Of a stretch of 64,000 nucleotides of DNA, positions 45,651 through 58,093 are shown piece after piece. A program made the translations under genes and the position numbers. Source of the DNA: Limnanthes douglasii subsp. nivea (lineage: Eukaryota > Streptophyta > Magnoliopsida > Brassicales > Limnanthaceae); contig JAUPFV010000002.1 of assembly GCA_036936605.1 (NCBI GenBank), positions 268,840,770 to 268,904,769 of the forward strand, written 5' to 3'. Each line of letters begins with the position of its first letter. Within the stretch, counting starts at the first letter, position 1. The notes under the pieces were generated by a model. That model was not told the origin of the DNA. It ran no database searches and was given only the letters and a program-made list of their open reading frames with translations.

Positions 45651-45945
45651 GCCCTAAGGCTAACATGTTGTATGTGTGTTTGAATTTAAGTCCTTGATAT
45701 GTACAAGGCATTTTGTTTCATTTAGATTGGATAAAATTGTTAAAGTCCTGGTCTAGGCTGAAGGCATTTTGTAATCCAATTTCGGATTTGTTTTGTTTTG
45801 CCCTTCGATCACCCAAGGTAGTTTATGTTAACTTTATTTAAATCAGCTCCATGTTTCAAATTTTTTTACTTTCATTCATATCTAACCCTAATTACATATG
45901 TTTTATTTAAAGATGACCTGAATTTAGAATAAACAAAGATAATAG

Positions 45946-46280
45946 AATTTAATCAACCAAGCCAATCAAAGGTAATCCATTTGAAGGATTTTTTTTTTAA
46001 ATTCAACTAAGCTACTCGAAGGTAATCCATTCGAAAGAATGAAAATTTAATCCAACCAAGCCATTCAAATGTAATACATTCGAAGTAAATAAAATAATTT
46101 AACTAAGCCATTCAAAGTAAATACAATAATTTAACTAAGCCCTTCGAAGGTAATCCATTCGAAGGCATCAAAATTTAATCCAACCAAGTCATTCGAAGGT
46201 AATCCATTTGAAGGCATCAAAATTTAATCCACCAAGCCATTCAAAGGCATTTGAAATCATCAAACTTTAATCCAACCAAG
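45946..46280. repeat. Minisatellite between converging genes of element D
   Basis: About seven degenerate copies of a roughly 50-bp unit built on TTTAATCCAACCAAGCCATT and CGAAGGTAATCCATTCGAAGG. The motif TTCGAA is itself palindromic. It lies between the antisense-gene stop (45650) and the end of pol (about 46440). Confidence 0.85.
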
Positions 46281-46439
46281 TATAACAAGAGACATTTTAA
46301 AGACAAAATTTGATAGATTGATTGTGATTCAGACACCTCATCATAACTTCCCTGTGCCACTAAGGCAGGAAAACGTATGCCCCATAATATTTACATTGAA
46401 CTAAAACAAAGTAAATATTTATGAGATAAGATTATTCTA

Positions 46440-47420
46440 AATATAACTTTAGATGGTCAACGTTCCAAAGGTGCTTCAAAAGGTTCCCTACCTATCCAAG
46501 AGGTTGTATGTTCCTTGGTTGATATTTTTATACACAATGTAAGGTTCTTCCCAATTCAAAGCCAACTTTCCGAACTTTTTTTCCTTTGTATGTAAAATAA
46601 TTTTCTTAGAAATTTATTTCTCACTTGAAAGTTTCTTCTTCTAAGTTTGGGTGTATACTTGCTTCTCATCAGGCCTTGGTAATTAACAGTTCTAAAATGA
46701 GCTTTAATTCTCTTTTCCTCAATCAAATCTAACTAAGCCCTTACTGCCATCTCATTATTCTCTTCGAAATAATTTCAAACTTTGAAATAAGGAAAAATAT
46801 CTTATGTAGTCCTGATTTCATCCATTTCATAAAATAAAGCAAATGGATACTCTTGAGTAGTTGTATGTGGAGTGGTTTGGTAGGCCTATAGTACTTCTTA
46901 TAGATAACTCGACCATTTCCCAACTGCTCCTTCCAAGTTCTTTTTCAGGTCGATTAAATCATTTGGTTTGCTAACTCAACTTGTCAATTTGCTTAAGGAT
47001 GAAAGAGAAGTGAAACAATGATGAATTTTTCTTGATACACAAAATACTTCCATGTATTTCTCTTCAAATTGAGGACCATTGTCTGTAGTAATACGCTTGG
47101 GAATATCGAACCTACAACATAGTTAGAAAGAATAAACTTTATTACTGCTTTGGAGGTCATCTCGTATAGTGAGGAATCTTCTACCCACTTAGAAAAGTAA
47201 TCGATTTCTAAAATGATAGTGTGACACCCCATAGGCCATCAGAAGTGGTCCGACTAAATCAAGTCCCCACCTGTTTAAAGGGCACTGCTTCACACACAGA
47301 CTCCATAGGGACTACTGGTATATGAATTGCATTTCCATACATTGGAAAAGGATCACATCGTTTTACCAAGTTTTAGAATCTTCCATAATAGAAGGTCAAT
47401 AGTACTTTGCCAACAATACC
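46440..47420 (-). pseudogene. Element D integrase (decayed)
   Basis: Minus-strand relics of the integrase. EIDYFSKWVED and TSKAVIKFILSN lie at 47215-47125. A garbled second catalytic block at about 47080 is followed by ANGQVELANQMI (about 46990, third catalytic residue region), LEGAVGKWSSYL and AYQTTPHTTTQEYPF. The C-terminal part, FGKLALNWEEPYIVYKN..., lies at about 46570-46480. Numerous stops and frameshifts are present. Confidence 0.75.
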
Positions 47421-47559
47421 ATTCTGGTTAAAGCCTTGTAACCACAATGTGTTGATCCTTCCACATCATGTAGTTCAGATAGGAAAATTGAAGATTCTTT
47501 GAACCCGAGGCAACACAACAGGGCCCGCAGAATGATTTTTTATTTATTTATAAAGAACC

Positions 47560-48661
47560 TATCTTAAAACCAAAAATCAATGAGCTTTGTATTTTTTTCC
47601 AAAAGCTTTGTCTTTAGGTAAAACTTCGTTGGTGATAAACTCTTGGATATCGTTCCTCCAATCTTGAGAAGTCATGACAGATAACTGAAAGTTCTCTTCA
47701 ATATCACTCTTTACTTTAGAGTTTGTGAACATGGAAGGATATTCTTGTACATAGATCCAAGAATATGCTTCAGAATAGGCTATAGTGGGTAGAGAATCAA
47801 CCATTGAATTTTCCGATCTTAAGACATATTTATACTTAACATTGTTAAAGCTGGTTGAGATTTATTTTAGCACCTTTAAGTACATCACCAAATGATCTTT
47901 CATGGCTTCTGATTTCGCTTGTGCTTGATGAATAACTAACTGTGAATCACTCAATAATTAGATTATTTTGGCGCCACATATCCCCCACTATTACATCCTC
48001 ATATTCTGATTCATTGTTGGATGCTCTAAAAAAAAACTGTATCGCTTGGTACATATAATCCCCAAATGGGGAAATTAGGCAGATACCAGTACCTTCTCAA
48101 TATTACTTGTTTGAGCTTCCTCATAAGGCCTTTTGAAGTGAAATTCAACTAAAAAATCAGCCACAACTTGAGCTTTGATTGCAGTTTGGGGTGCAAAGTC
48201 AATATCATAATCTTCAAACTCAACTGACCACTTGGTCATTCGTCCCGATCTAACTATGTTTTGAACACATTCTTCAAGGGAAAATAAGTTCGAACTGTGA
48301 TAGAATGTGCTTGAAAATATGGCCTCCTTCTTATGGCTGCTATGACCAATGCCAAGGCTAGTTTTTTTAAATTTCAAGTATCTTTTCACTACTTCCAACA
48401 AGCTCTTACTTATATAATAAACATGGCGTGGATAGTTATTAACTTCTCGTACCAATATTGCACTCACAACATAATCTGATACTCATATGTACATGTAAAG
48501 TGTTTCCTCATTAACAAGATTGAATAAAGTTTTTGGTAAAGATAAGTGTTGCTTAATTTCTAGGAATGTTTTGTCACAATTTAGGGACCAATTGAAGTAT
48601 TTTGCATTTCTCAAAACTTGAAAAAACCGGGCACAATTTGTCGATGAACTCGAAATGAATC
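47560..48661 (-). pseudogene. Element D RNase H domains
   Basis: The minus strand from 48661 continues ALNRFIS after the element C insertion. It then shows SAILVREVNNYPRHVYYISKSLLEV (48467 onward), a frame change near 48350, GRMTKWSVEFEDYDIDFAP, and remnants of the second RNase H (about 48050-47780, with NNESEYE-like and LSDSQLVI-like parts readable in changing frames). The following region has SYPWIYVQEYPSM and QDWRNDIQEF before the integrase finger. Confidence 0.75.
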
Positions 48662-48666
48662 TGTTT
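48662..48666. repeat. Target duplication of element C, left copy
   Basis: TGTTT, identical to 52429-52433. Confidence 0.9.
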
Positions 48667-49025
48667 TGATGAGGTTTGATTTTACTTTACTAAATTGCTA
48701 AAGAAGAATTCTAGAGAGAGAAAATGCTAAAGAGTTTTTAGAGAGAGAAAACACAAGTACAAATGAGTTCCAAAGTAAAAGTGTTCAACCCCTTTATTAG
48801 AGTAGTTTGATCCTCTATATAGAGGAGCCAAAACTTAGTCTTAAACTGAATCTGTTACAAAAATGGACTAATTGCCGTTTAGTCCTTACAAATTATACAA
48901 AGTCATAAATATCCTCTAAAACTTACACCAGTCATAAATTAAGGACAAAACTTACATTAATTAAAATTAAATCCCTAAACTTACATTATTTACAAATTAA
49001 TCCTTAAAACTATATTTCTATATCA
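48667..49025 (-). repeat. Element C 3' LTR
   Basis: 359 bp. On the minus strand it reads TGATATAGAAAT...CTCATCA. The TATA region CTATATAGAGG is near 48816-48826 (plus numbering). Most differences from the 5' LTR are transitions. Confidence 0.92.
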
Positions 49026-49506
49026 GAAGCCTCCTAGATCTCATGTTAGTAAATGAATGAGAACTAATAGTCTTCAAATCTGTTTTGCCTTCAAATCTTT
49101 AACCTGTCATAAATAAAAAAAACAACTGTTTGAAGCCATTAGCTTAATCTATATTTGAAGCATGTATATAATATTAATGGTTAAAAACATATTCGAACCA
49201 AAAAACAAATAATCTTCAAATAATCTTTACAAATAAATATGGTCCAATAAATTTGTAATCACTTCAAATCGATGTAATCGCTTATCACTTCGAAACGATG
49301 CAATTACTTTTTATAAAAATTTCCCTCGAAGTATTATGTAGATAAATCATCCTCGAATGTAATGGTTACATATGTAAGTGTTATATGCATCATAACTCTA
49401 ATAATCTAGCCTGACAGATGGTGAACATTTATTTTACTCAACGATTCATATTCCAACCTATCATCATATGGGTCTCTTCATCTTCACACGTCTTCACTTA
49501 CTATAG

Positions 49507-49514
49507 TATAAATA
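49507..49514 (+). promoter_or_regulatory. TATA box of element C antisense gene
   Basis: TATAAATA on the plus strand, about 170 bp before the ATG at 49681, followed by a CT-rich leader. Confidence 0.6.
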
Positions 49515-49680
49515 CCACATATCTCTCATTCCAACTCTGCTCACACAAAAAACCGCTTTAGAGAGAAGTTAGAGTTTTTGGCTACCTTCATCTACTCCTC
49601 CCTTATTCCCAGGATTCTCACCGCAAAATTCAAATTTTCCGATCAACCTTCATATTCTTCGGTCAACCCTTACCTGGTTT

Positions 49681-50240
49681 ATGAGAAAGAAACCAAGAAC
49701 CAAAAATTCGAAGGCCATTCTTCCCAAAACACCAGAATCCTCGGATACTGATAGAAACCTAGTGTTCGGATCCTACGATTATTTTTGTATTACGCAAAGA
49801 GCTGAAGAATACCGAAGAGCAGGATTAATTCTAGTTGGTCCAATCGGAACTACAATTGAGTTATTTTATTACGATAATTTCGATCCTACCAAAGTCTCAA
49901 ATCTTTCACCTTCTCCCTGAATCGAAGAGAAAACGTCATCTAAAATCTCAGGTCCTAAAATACCCCGAGTCTCCTCATCTCAAAGCAGAGTTTCTCCTCT
50001 GAAATTGATAACAAATAACCCTGCCTTAGAAAAATCTTCATTAACCAAACCAAGAAAAACTTTCATCGCCATGGGAGATGAATCAGCAATCATCCGAACT
50101 CCCTCTCTCCCAAATCCCACTACTAACGATCCTCCTCAAAGAGAAGTGAAGGAGGAGGCACCTCAGACTTGCACGATTCCCGAACATGCCCCTTTTCCAC
50201 AGAAGCAACCTCAACAGGCTCCTCGACTACCATCAGAAGA
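49681..50240 (+). pseudogene. Antisense gene of element C, N-terminal part
   Basis: It starts with MRKKPRTKNSKAILPKTP, matching the start of fragment B's antisense gene. It continues through a Ser/Thr/Pro-rich region (SPSP then a stop at 49918, KTFIAMGDESAIIRTPSLP). It runs into gag sequence of the opposite strand at about 50.24 kb, where everything in between has been deleted. No central domain remains. Confidence 0.7.
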
Positions 50241-51971
50241 AACATGTTCAGATCCTTTTCAACATATTCAGTACAAGTATCGAATGACTCAATCTGTGAA
50301 TCTATAATCATCAAGTTCTCAGCTGGCGGTGCAGCCTTCGAAGTTGATGCACCATTATTCTTCGATGCACTCCCATGTGACTTCACATAAGTCAGGAGCT
50401 TTCCATTCTCAATCAAATATTTGATTTCTTTCTTCAGAGAAATACAATCATTCGTATCATGCCCAATATCATCATGATACCGACAAAATTTATTATTTCT
50501 TTCTTTCCTCGGTCTGTTGATAGGAGCTGACTTCCTAAAGTTCACAGAATTCTTAGTGTTATCCCATATGACAGAAACACTCTCTGTCAAATCAGCATAG
50601 TACTCTGGCCTAACCCATGTATCTGACCTAGGCCTGTTGTAATTGTTAGATGGAACGTGGTTTGAATAACCCCCACTGCGAGGAGGTAAATTGTTGTTCT
50701 TCTGCTTCGATTGCTGATTATTACCATTACCATTGTTATTACCATTCGAGGGCTGCCCCTGATTATTGGCTGTCTGTCCCGAATTTTTCGGAGTGTTAGC
50801 TGGTCCAGCTTGGACTCTACTCGACTCCTCCACTTTGATCTGATCATCAACTTGAACCATCAAAGCTCCAATAGTCAAGGCCCTTCTCTTTGTCGTCTCA
50901 TTAGCCAAATCCCATGGCAATAATCCCTGGCGAAAAGCTGCCATCGCCACATTTTCCTCACAGTTGTCCAAACTACCCTTGGTCAACACAAATCGCTTGG
51001 TATAGTCTTTCAATTTTTCTCTCGGTGTCTGCTTGCACTAAATAATTGTATCACCATTGGCTCTCATCTCTTTGCTTCCCATAAACTGACTTCGAAAAGC
51101 AGTATAAAAATCTATGAAATTTGATATGGATCCCCTCAGAATCCTGTTGTACCACTTGAGAGATGTTCCCTTAAAAGTTTGAGAAAAGGCACGACACACA
51201 AGTCGGTCGTCATCCTCGAAGTTCATCATATAATTTTTGAATTGTTATGTGATCATCAGGATCCTGCATCCCATCGAACTTTTTAACCTTCGAAATATCA
51301 AAACGTTTCGGAAGCGTCATGGAACGAATTTAATATGTTAATGGAGAATTTATCCAATCAACGCATTGAACGAATTAATCATCAGTTCCCATTGTAACAT
51401 ATAGATTCCTATCAGTTTCAACATACTGATTCGAAGGATTCCCTTCATGCCAAGTTGATCGAGGATCATTCTTAGACTTACTCTCCTTTTTATACCTCCT
51501 CGAATAATCTCTTTATCATTCCCCTTTCGAAGAACCTCTATGCATTTTAAATCCTGAGGCTGAACTTTCTACCTCCTCATCACTGGAAGTTATTAATTTC
51601 TGTTTATCTTTTTTCACATTTCGAACATAATAACTCTCTTTAGGAGACACAAAGCGTGATTTTTTGTGCTCTGACTTAGCATATTGATTATCAAAAGATC
51701 GATATGACTGACCTTCCACATCGGTGTTTTCCATTTCTTGCCTAACTTCAGATCTAATTCTTGGAGAAAGTATCTATTGTTCTCTCCGTTCATATTTTTC
51801 ATTCAAAGCATTAATTTTATCTAGGAGTTGATTCATTCATGTCTCATCATCATATCGGACTTGGACCGAAGATGATCTATCAGTTCTATTCCCATCAGTT
51901 CTGTTCTTTTAAAAATCGTCTCTCACAGTTTCTATCACTGATTGAAGCGTTGGATTATTATCGGGATTCAT
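50240..51971 (-). pseudogene. Element C gag (broken)
   Basis: The start is the ATG at 51971 (MNPDNNPTLQSVIETVRDDF), followed by a stop within 25 codons. Later parts are the Ser-rich YYVRNVKKDKQKLITSSDEE segment, LPKRFDISKVKKFDGMQDPDDH (about 51290), MNFEDDDRLVCRAFSQTFKG (51225) and KWYNRILRGSISNF. An uninterrupted frame from about 51013 carries GLLPWDLANETTKRRA, an Asn/Gln-rich linker and the zinc knuckle FCRYHDDIGHDTNDCISLKK (about 50490-50430). It ends near CTEYVEKD, where the antisense-gene sequence begins. Confidence 0.85.
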
Positions 51972-52069
51972 CGTATGAATTTTAGTCAAGAAATACCATT
52001 AAATAGTATCACTTCAAACAGAATAAGCCACTGATTTTTCTTATTCAGTCCCCAGTGAAGTGGCTAATT

Positions 52070-52428
52070 TGATGAGGTTTGATTTCGCTTTAGTAAATTG
52101 CCAAGGAAGAATTCTAGAGAGAGAAAATGCTAAAGAGTTTTTAGAGAGAGAAAACACAAGTACAAATGAGTTTCAAAGTAAAAGTATTCAACCCCTTTAT
52201 TAGAGTAGTCTGGTCCTTTATATAGAGGAGCCAAGACTTAGTCTCAAACTGAATCTGATAAAAAAATAGACTAATTGTTGTTTAGTCCTTATAAATTTTA
52301 TAAAGTCACAAATATCCTCTAAAACTTACACCAGTCACAAATTAAGGACAAAACTTACATTAATTACAATTAAATCCCTAAATTTACATTTGTTACAAAT
52401 TAATCCTTAAAACTCCATTTCCATATCA
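52070..52428 (-). repeat. Element C 5' LTR
   Basis: 359 bp, equal in length to the 3' LTR with about 29 substitutions by eye. The internal side is followed on the minus strand by the primer-binding-site-like AATTAGCCACTTCACTGGGG. Confidence 0.92.
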
Positions 52429-53130
52429 TGTTTAATGCTATAAATCTCCTAATCAGTATATGAACTTATTTAGTAGTCTGAGGTGGATCCATGGACAATA
52501 GGGTATTCAATTGATATAGGTCAGTCTTGATCTCTTTTTCACTTATGATGTAGCCTAAACGTTTACCCAATGAGACACCAAAAGTACATTTTTCAAGATT
52601 TAATTTCAGGTTGATGGCTTCCAGGGTAGAAAACATTTATTAGAGGTCGGAAAAGTGGTCCTCCTCTTTAGGGCTCTTAACCATCATGTCATCAATATAA
52701 ACTTCTACAACTGTTCCAATTTTGTTTGTAAATTTCTTATTAACCAATTTTTAATAGTAGCTTTGTCATTCTTTAACCAAAAGACATCACTTTGTGGAAA
52801 TGAAGCCCCCTATCAGTAATGAAAGTAGTGTGATCCTGATCGTTCAGATCCATCTATATCTGATTATACCCAGAAAAAGTATATGTGAAGGATAATAACT
52901 TATTCCATGATGTTGAATCCACCAACTGATCTATATGGGGCATTAGGAAATGATCATTGGGACAAGATTTGTTGAGATCTGTAAAATCAATGCACATACA
53001 CCATTTTCCATTTTTATTGTTAACAAGGACCGAATTGGCAGTCCAAAGAGGATATTGAGACTCTTTAATATACCCAATTTTGGTTAACCGATCCATTTCT
53101 TGGACTATATCTTATAATTTTTTATAAAAA
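52429..53130 (-). pseudogene. Element D reverse transcriptase
   Basis: The minus strand encodes MDRLTKIGYIKESQYPLWTA, VLVNNKNGKWCMCIDFTDLN, SCPNDHFLMPHIDQLVDST and FSGYNQI, all hallmarks of Ty3/Gypsy RT. Stops and frame changes follow. The YIDD region is only partly readable near 52695. Connection-domain sequence continues to the element C insertion site. Confidence 0.82.
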
Positions 53131-53499
53131 GTTCTTCTTCTTTGTGCCGCCAGACTCGTGTCGGATTTGACATATAGTTTGTGGCTGATAATACTTGTAG
53201 GTACTCCAGTTAGATCCTCATTAAACTAAGCAAGCACATGTAAATTCGTAAATAAAAAAGATAATAACATTTCCTTCAATTGTAAAGGTACTTTGGATTT
53301 GACTCTGATATTTTTCCCTTCTGCCAGATGATGAATTTCAACCTCTTCAATTAGGATCACATCAGTATGAGCCTCCCTTGGATAATCTATCTCATTTATT
53401 CTCGCAGAAGACTCAACTAAATGTTATTCTTTCTAACTTTCACTACTTATAATGATTTTGGAGTGATAATAGTGACATAACATTCATTTGCCGCCTTTT

Positions 53500-54010
53500 G
53501 GCTACTTCAGACGACGCATACTTGACCTCCCACAATATATTTCAAACATTGGTGAACAATGGATGCTACTGCATGCATCTTAGATAGCCAAAATCTACCG
53601 AATATTGCATTGTAAGACATCAGAAAATTAAATACTACTTATAAAACCCTTACCATTTTCTTGAATGATCATTTTCCTAGCAATGCGTCTCCTTCAAATT
53701 CCCTAATTACATCAGCAGAGTTGCCGGTAAACCCACTATGGTTCAATTTGAATGTTGAATAACCGAGGTATTTTTTATTTGTTTATAGGTTGGTAAAAAT
53801 AAAATATTTTCCAGACTTCATGTGTCAACCAAGATCATTCGTATTTCATTGCCTTCGATAAATGCTCCTATCACCATAGCATCCTCATAAGGGCCAACGA
53901 TTTCCCTTCGGTCATTGTCATAAAAAATGAAATGGGTTGGGCTCTAATAGAGGCGTGTAAACATTTTCCCCTCCAACAAAGTTGTCAAACTATTCACATG
54001 TCTTTTATTA
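53500..54010 (-). pseudogene. Element D protease (decayed)
   Basis: On the minus strand, GAFIEGNEIRMILVDT is followed by a stop where Gly of the D-T-G motif should be (about 53865-53820). Then come PTYKQIKNTSVI and TIVGLPA. This matches the protease of A and G (ILVDTGGSANIIF). Confidence 0.65.
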
Positions 54011-54249
54011 GAGCACCTTGATGGTGTTGTGATAATATCTCCCCAAAAATAGTTAAAGATTCGAAGTAGTGAAAAAGATCATATACTTTTATTGTTTTCT
54101 TTGTTATCACACCCACTTTATTCAAATCTGAATCGGGGTCTAAGTACTCTGAATCCACATCAAATCACTCAACAATTACCATTACACTTTCTTGTCTAGA
54201 CGGTTCTATACTTTGTCTTTGAATATTTGGCGATGTAACCTGGGCTGTA

Positions 54250-55774
54250 CTTTCACTGGGGTGAGCTCGCGTGTTAGTTTGTCTGTTACCTCCTTGTTTT
54301 TTTAACAAAGGGAGATAATTTCCCACTTTCAATCAATTCCCTCTTGCTTCTGGGAAATACAATCTTCGGTATCATGGCCGACATCATTATGGTACCTACA
54401 AAAGCGAGTGATTCGATTTTCTATGGGAGATTGAATTGATCTCGTCCTTCGTAAATGCACATCATTTTGGTTTTTTCATAGATGGTGGCTACATTCTCAC
54501 CTAATTCTGCAAACCATTCAGGTTGAACCCACATATTTCTCCTTGGTTAAGACTATTGATTCTGATTTGATTGACTTTGTATAGGCCGATGTGAACCTTG
54601 TTTGGACTCCTTAGGACAACAATGAACTGGGGGTTGGGATTGAGTAGTAGCTTGTGGGATACAAAATATGGAAGCAGATCTATTCTGGCACAGTACTCTA
54701 GAATTCTTGGTTTCTTCCATGGTGATTTGTTTTCGAATCTGGTTTAATAATCCTCCCCAAGTTATTGCTTTCTTTCGAGTAAGTAAATCAGCCAAATTGC
54801 CCGGCATTAAGCCCTACCTTAGAGAGGAAATAACTACTTGCTCAAAACAATCAGCCAATCCATTCCTTCGTATTCACAAAATCACTGATGTAATATTTTA
54901 AATACTTGTTAGGTTCTTGTTCGAAATTAATGATAGTATCACCATTTCATTTAAGTTATTTACTCCACACAAACTACCTTCTGAAATCCATCCAAAACAT
55001 ATAAGATTTTTTTATAGATTTCTGTGGAAATCTGTTATACCATTTCAACGTAGTTCCCTTGAAAGTCTGTGAAAAACCCCGGCACAACAACTTATCATCG
55101 TCATTAAAAATCATCCTAATTTTTTTCAAACTATTCGAGGTGATTATGAGAATCTTGACTTCCATCATATTTCTCTATTTTTGAGCTATCAAATCGCCTC
55201 GGTAGATGCCCATAAATAATTTTCAAAGACAAAGGTGACTGCCTTTATTTATGACCGTGTCTAAACATATACTCGTCATCTGAAGTTAAAAAGATACCTG
55301 GTTCGGACTTGACAACAAACTGACCCCTTAGCAAATGCTCAATGTTGTAGTTTGTCGATCCTTTCATATTGCCTTGATATCATTTCTTTTTCCCTTCTAT
55401 TTTTCTATCTCTTTTCTTCCCATCAAAATTCTATTTACCTGATATTTTCTTAGAATGATTTTTAGTGAATATCTCTCTCTTCTTCAGACAACCATGATCA
55501 CTACTTGATGACGAAGAAGAGATATCAGAATCTGATTATGTTGTTAACTTTCCAACAGAATCTGATGTGTTCAACAATTTCTTCGCCCGACGTTCCTATT
55601 TGGTTTCTTTATGAGCCTTTGTGACTGATCACTTTCATCTTGTTTGTGTTTTTTATCGGGTTCATGAAAACTAAGAATTTCTGCTGGAATCTTTCTCTTT
55701 AACGTTTTTTCAACTTGACTTTGGGCTTTCAAAGCTTCGATCTCTACCCTCAACTGATCACGTTTTTCTTGCAT
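54250..55774 (-). pseudogene. Element D gag (decayed)
   Basis: The N-terminal coiled/charged part (RDQLRVEIEALKAQSQVEKT) is at 55770-55600. The capsid domain has DDDKLLCRGFSQTFKGTTLKWYNRFPQ (about 55110-55010), then MPGNLADLLTRKKAITWGGLLNQ (54807). A Gln-rich linker and the zinc knuckle CRYHNDVGHDTEDC (about 54415-54370) follow. Stops and frameshifts occur throughout. The gag start just after the primer binding site was not fixed. Confidence 0.75.
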
Positions 55775-55972
55775 GATCTGTCTTTTTTTTTTGTATTGTG
55801 ATTTATATGAGATGTGTTAGCGTTATCGTTTTCACATTTTATCCTCTCCTTCTTAATAAGGAGAACTTCTTACATTTCAATATTTTTATGCCTCAATCTG
55901 AAGTGCGATTCACAACTCAGGTTTTGAATGACGTTATGCGGTCACCTCACGCTCCCACTATGGTTACCAATT

Positions 55973-56347
55973 TGGTGATGATAAAAACTAATCGGAGGGT
56001 AGTTTTTGAAGTTATTTAAGTGGTGTGGTATTAAATTTTGTGTAGAGAGTGAAGAGAAAATAAAAGTGTTTGTATTTAATATTAGAGAGAGAAAAAAGTC
56101 CAACCTATTTAATATTGTTTGTCGAACTATTTATAATCTTTTTGGATCAATGAGTCATTCGGATATGGTCATTAACCGAGTCATCTTTGTAAGTCCCTAG
56201 GCCCAAAAGTAAGTGAGCCAAGCACTTACATGAGTCACTAGGTATAGTGCTTACTCATCATGATTTAGTATCTAGGCCTGAATTGCCTCTCTAAGAAAAA
56301 TCCGACCCTCTTACCGTTTTAGCCTCCAACATAATCTGAACGTATCA
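55973..56347 (-). repeat. Element D 5' LTR
   Basis: 375 bp, with a minus-strand TATA box TATAAATA (56128-56135). On the internal side the minus strand continues AATTGGTAACCATAGTGGGAG, almost the same primer binding site as E2. Confidence 0.88.
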
Positions 56348-56352
56348 ATGAC

Positions 56353-56590
56353 GATTAATACAATTAGAATTATGAGGATGATTGCATTCAAAATTTTGAA
56401 GAGGGTCACATTCAGACGTATGATTAAGGTTGTATGAAGATTCAAGATAAGCACATGCAAATTTTGTTAGATGGTTATAACCGTATTTACGTGTACCATC
56501 ATATAAGAGATTATCAAGAAAGTTTGTTAGACAGTTCTAAAATAATGACATATTTAAATTAGTGATTGAACACTTGTGTAATTTTATGAT
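56353..56590 (+). repeat. Element F 3' LTR, right part
   Basis: Continuation of the F LTR after element D (GGTTATAACCGTATTTACGTG, AAATTAGTGATTGAACAC). Similarity to the 5' LTR fades at about 56590, where hAT sequence begins. Confidence 0.6.
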
Positions 56591-56599
56591 TGGTATTGC

Positions 56600-57720
56600 A
56601 TCTTTAAACAACTTCAAAAAATATAACAATGAAGCATAATAATTCCAATGTTGACCATCAAGAGGATCACTAGAATTATAATTATTATAAAGTTGGCTAA
56701 TCTCATCCTTATACATATAAGCCCAAGCAAGAAGATAATATGTAGAGTTTAAACTAGTTTCGACATCTAAAATAATTTTTTGTATTTTTTTCCGTTAGCC
56801 AAAATAATTTATTTTAAGTTTTTTCGTTAGGACTCGAGATCAGGCATAGTAGGAACTTTTTTTTAGCATGCTCGACATAATCAGGGAATATTGCACTTAT
56901 TCCATCTTTTCCAACCAATTGAAGTATATGATATAAACATCTAGTGCGAAGTATGTTATAACAATTAGTTTTTTAATCAATTTTAACTAAATCAATAGTT
57001 GCACCATTCACAGATGTATTATCGAACAAAATTAATAGTAATTTTAAAATTATACATACAATTTAATAAACTATCTCTAATTATAACAGCAATGTAATTG
57101 CCAATAGAATGAAAATATACAATTCGTTTTTGGAATATCCAATCAGAATCCATCCAATGTAAAGTAACATCCATAATATCAAATTTGAGAAATGTTGCTA
57201 TATCACTAGTCAAAGAAAATTTTCATGGTAAACTTAATATTTTATTATTAATGGTTTATTTTTTATCTTAAAAATATTTCTTAGCTCTTTATCTCATAAA
57301 GCTACGTGAGATGCGTGTGGCTCTGGATTGACCTCATTTATCATCGAAGTCACATATCTCTGAGAGTCACCAAAATCAAATGGTTGTGCATTACCAACAA
57401 CATATATCATGGTTTCCTTCTTATATCTATTCTCATTAAAAGTAAATGCATTACCGATATTAATATATATGATTATATTCCTTTCTTCATGAATTTTAGA
57501 AGGATAAAAAATATCGTACTTAGTTAAGTATCTCGTCATACCCCCGATGTTGCTATTTGATTTTCTATACTTATAGGTATATATTATTTCACAATATTTA
57601 TACATAGTTGTAATCTTCAGGTTTCGCAAGAAAATGCTCATATACCCAAGATGTTTTCTTCTTAGACTTCGAACATTTGCTACCGATATCGCTAACATGG
57701 GAAGAATATGTTTAGAAGGT
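56600..57720 (-). pseudogene. hAT transposase (broken)
   Basis: The N-terminal part at 57698-57520 has a BED zinc-finger layout: YNY-x-YKYCEIIYTY ... SNIGGMTRYLTKYD (one Cys lost in the C-x2-C pair; His at the end changed to Tyr). Core pieces follow on the minus strand: SLTSDIATFLKFDIMDVTLHWMDSDWIFQKRIV (57210-57110), then RCLYHILQLVGKDGISAIFPDYVEHAKKKF (56960-56860). Near 56680-56600 a YASLLYFLKLF-like stretch remains. Stops and frame changes are frequent, and the C-terminal dimerisation domain is missing. Confidence 0.7.
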
Positions 57721-58085
57721 TTAATTTTCTAGACCACTATCTACGGGATCATACATATTATAACTAAAATAATTTAGGTCTGGATTAGTCATAGGTGGAG
57801 TTGGGACATTTGGTTGCTTTCTGTTTGATGTCAAATAAAAAAAACAATAGCACTTAAATCACCAATGATCCTCCGCCGACAAACAAACTTTATTGAGTAG
57901 ATCGAATATGAATTTTGATAAAAAAAATTGTAAACAAATATTATAGAACAAGAACTTAACTTGAAAGATTGTAGTAGTGATTGTAATAATTGGGGTTGAG
58001 AGATTATATTAGTTGGATTTGAAAACTTGTAAAACAAAAAAATATTGTTTGAAAGATGAATAAAAATTTGAAAAAACGTCTTCTC

Positions 58086-58093
58086 TATTTATA
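58086..58093 (-). promoter_or_regulatory. TATA box of the hAT remnant
   Basis: TATAAATA on the minus strand, followed by GAGAAGACG and a long leader toward the zinc-finger coding part. Confidence 0.5.

Larger units (their letters stand above)
48667..52428 (-). mobile_element. Gypsy/Tat element C, pol-less, nested in D
   Basis: 3,762 bp on the minus strand. Two 359-bp LTRs are about 92% identical by eye, with perfect TGTTT target duplications. The inside has gag (minus) and the first part of the antisense gene (plus), but no protease, RT, RNase H or integrase. The insertion splits the ALNRF codons of element D; joining the flanks restores that motif. Mobilisation must have depended on proteins from other elements if pol was already missing. 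Confidence 0.93.
39641..56347 (-). mobile_element. Gypsy/Tat element D, old, with all domains
   Basis: A minus-strand element. Its LTRs are 55973-56347 (5') and 39641-40014 (3'); the target duplications are ACGAC (39636-39640) and ATGAC (56348-56352), differing by one C/T. Order on the minus strand is gag (55.8-54.3 kb), protease, RT (53.1-52.4 kb), element C insertion, RNase H (48.7-47.6 kb), integrase (47.4-46.4 kb), post-pol minisatellite, and the antisense gene on the plus strand (40.4-45.7 kb) with a four-fold tandem amplification. It has many stops and diverged LTRs. Without element C it would be about 12.9 kb. Confidence 0.88.

Noticed and set aside
45946..46280. CRISPR-like array
   Set aside because: Repeats are degenerate and contiguous without unique spacers of constant length, and the genome is a plant. 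It is a minisatellite.
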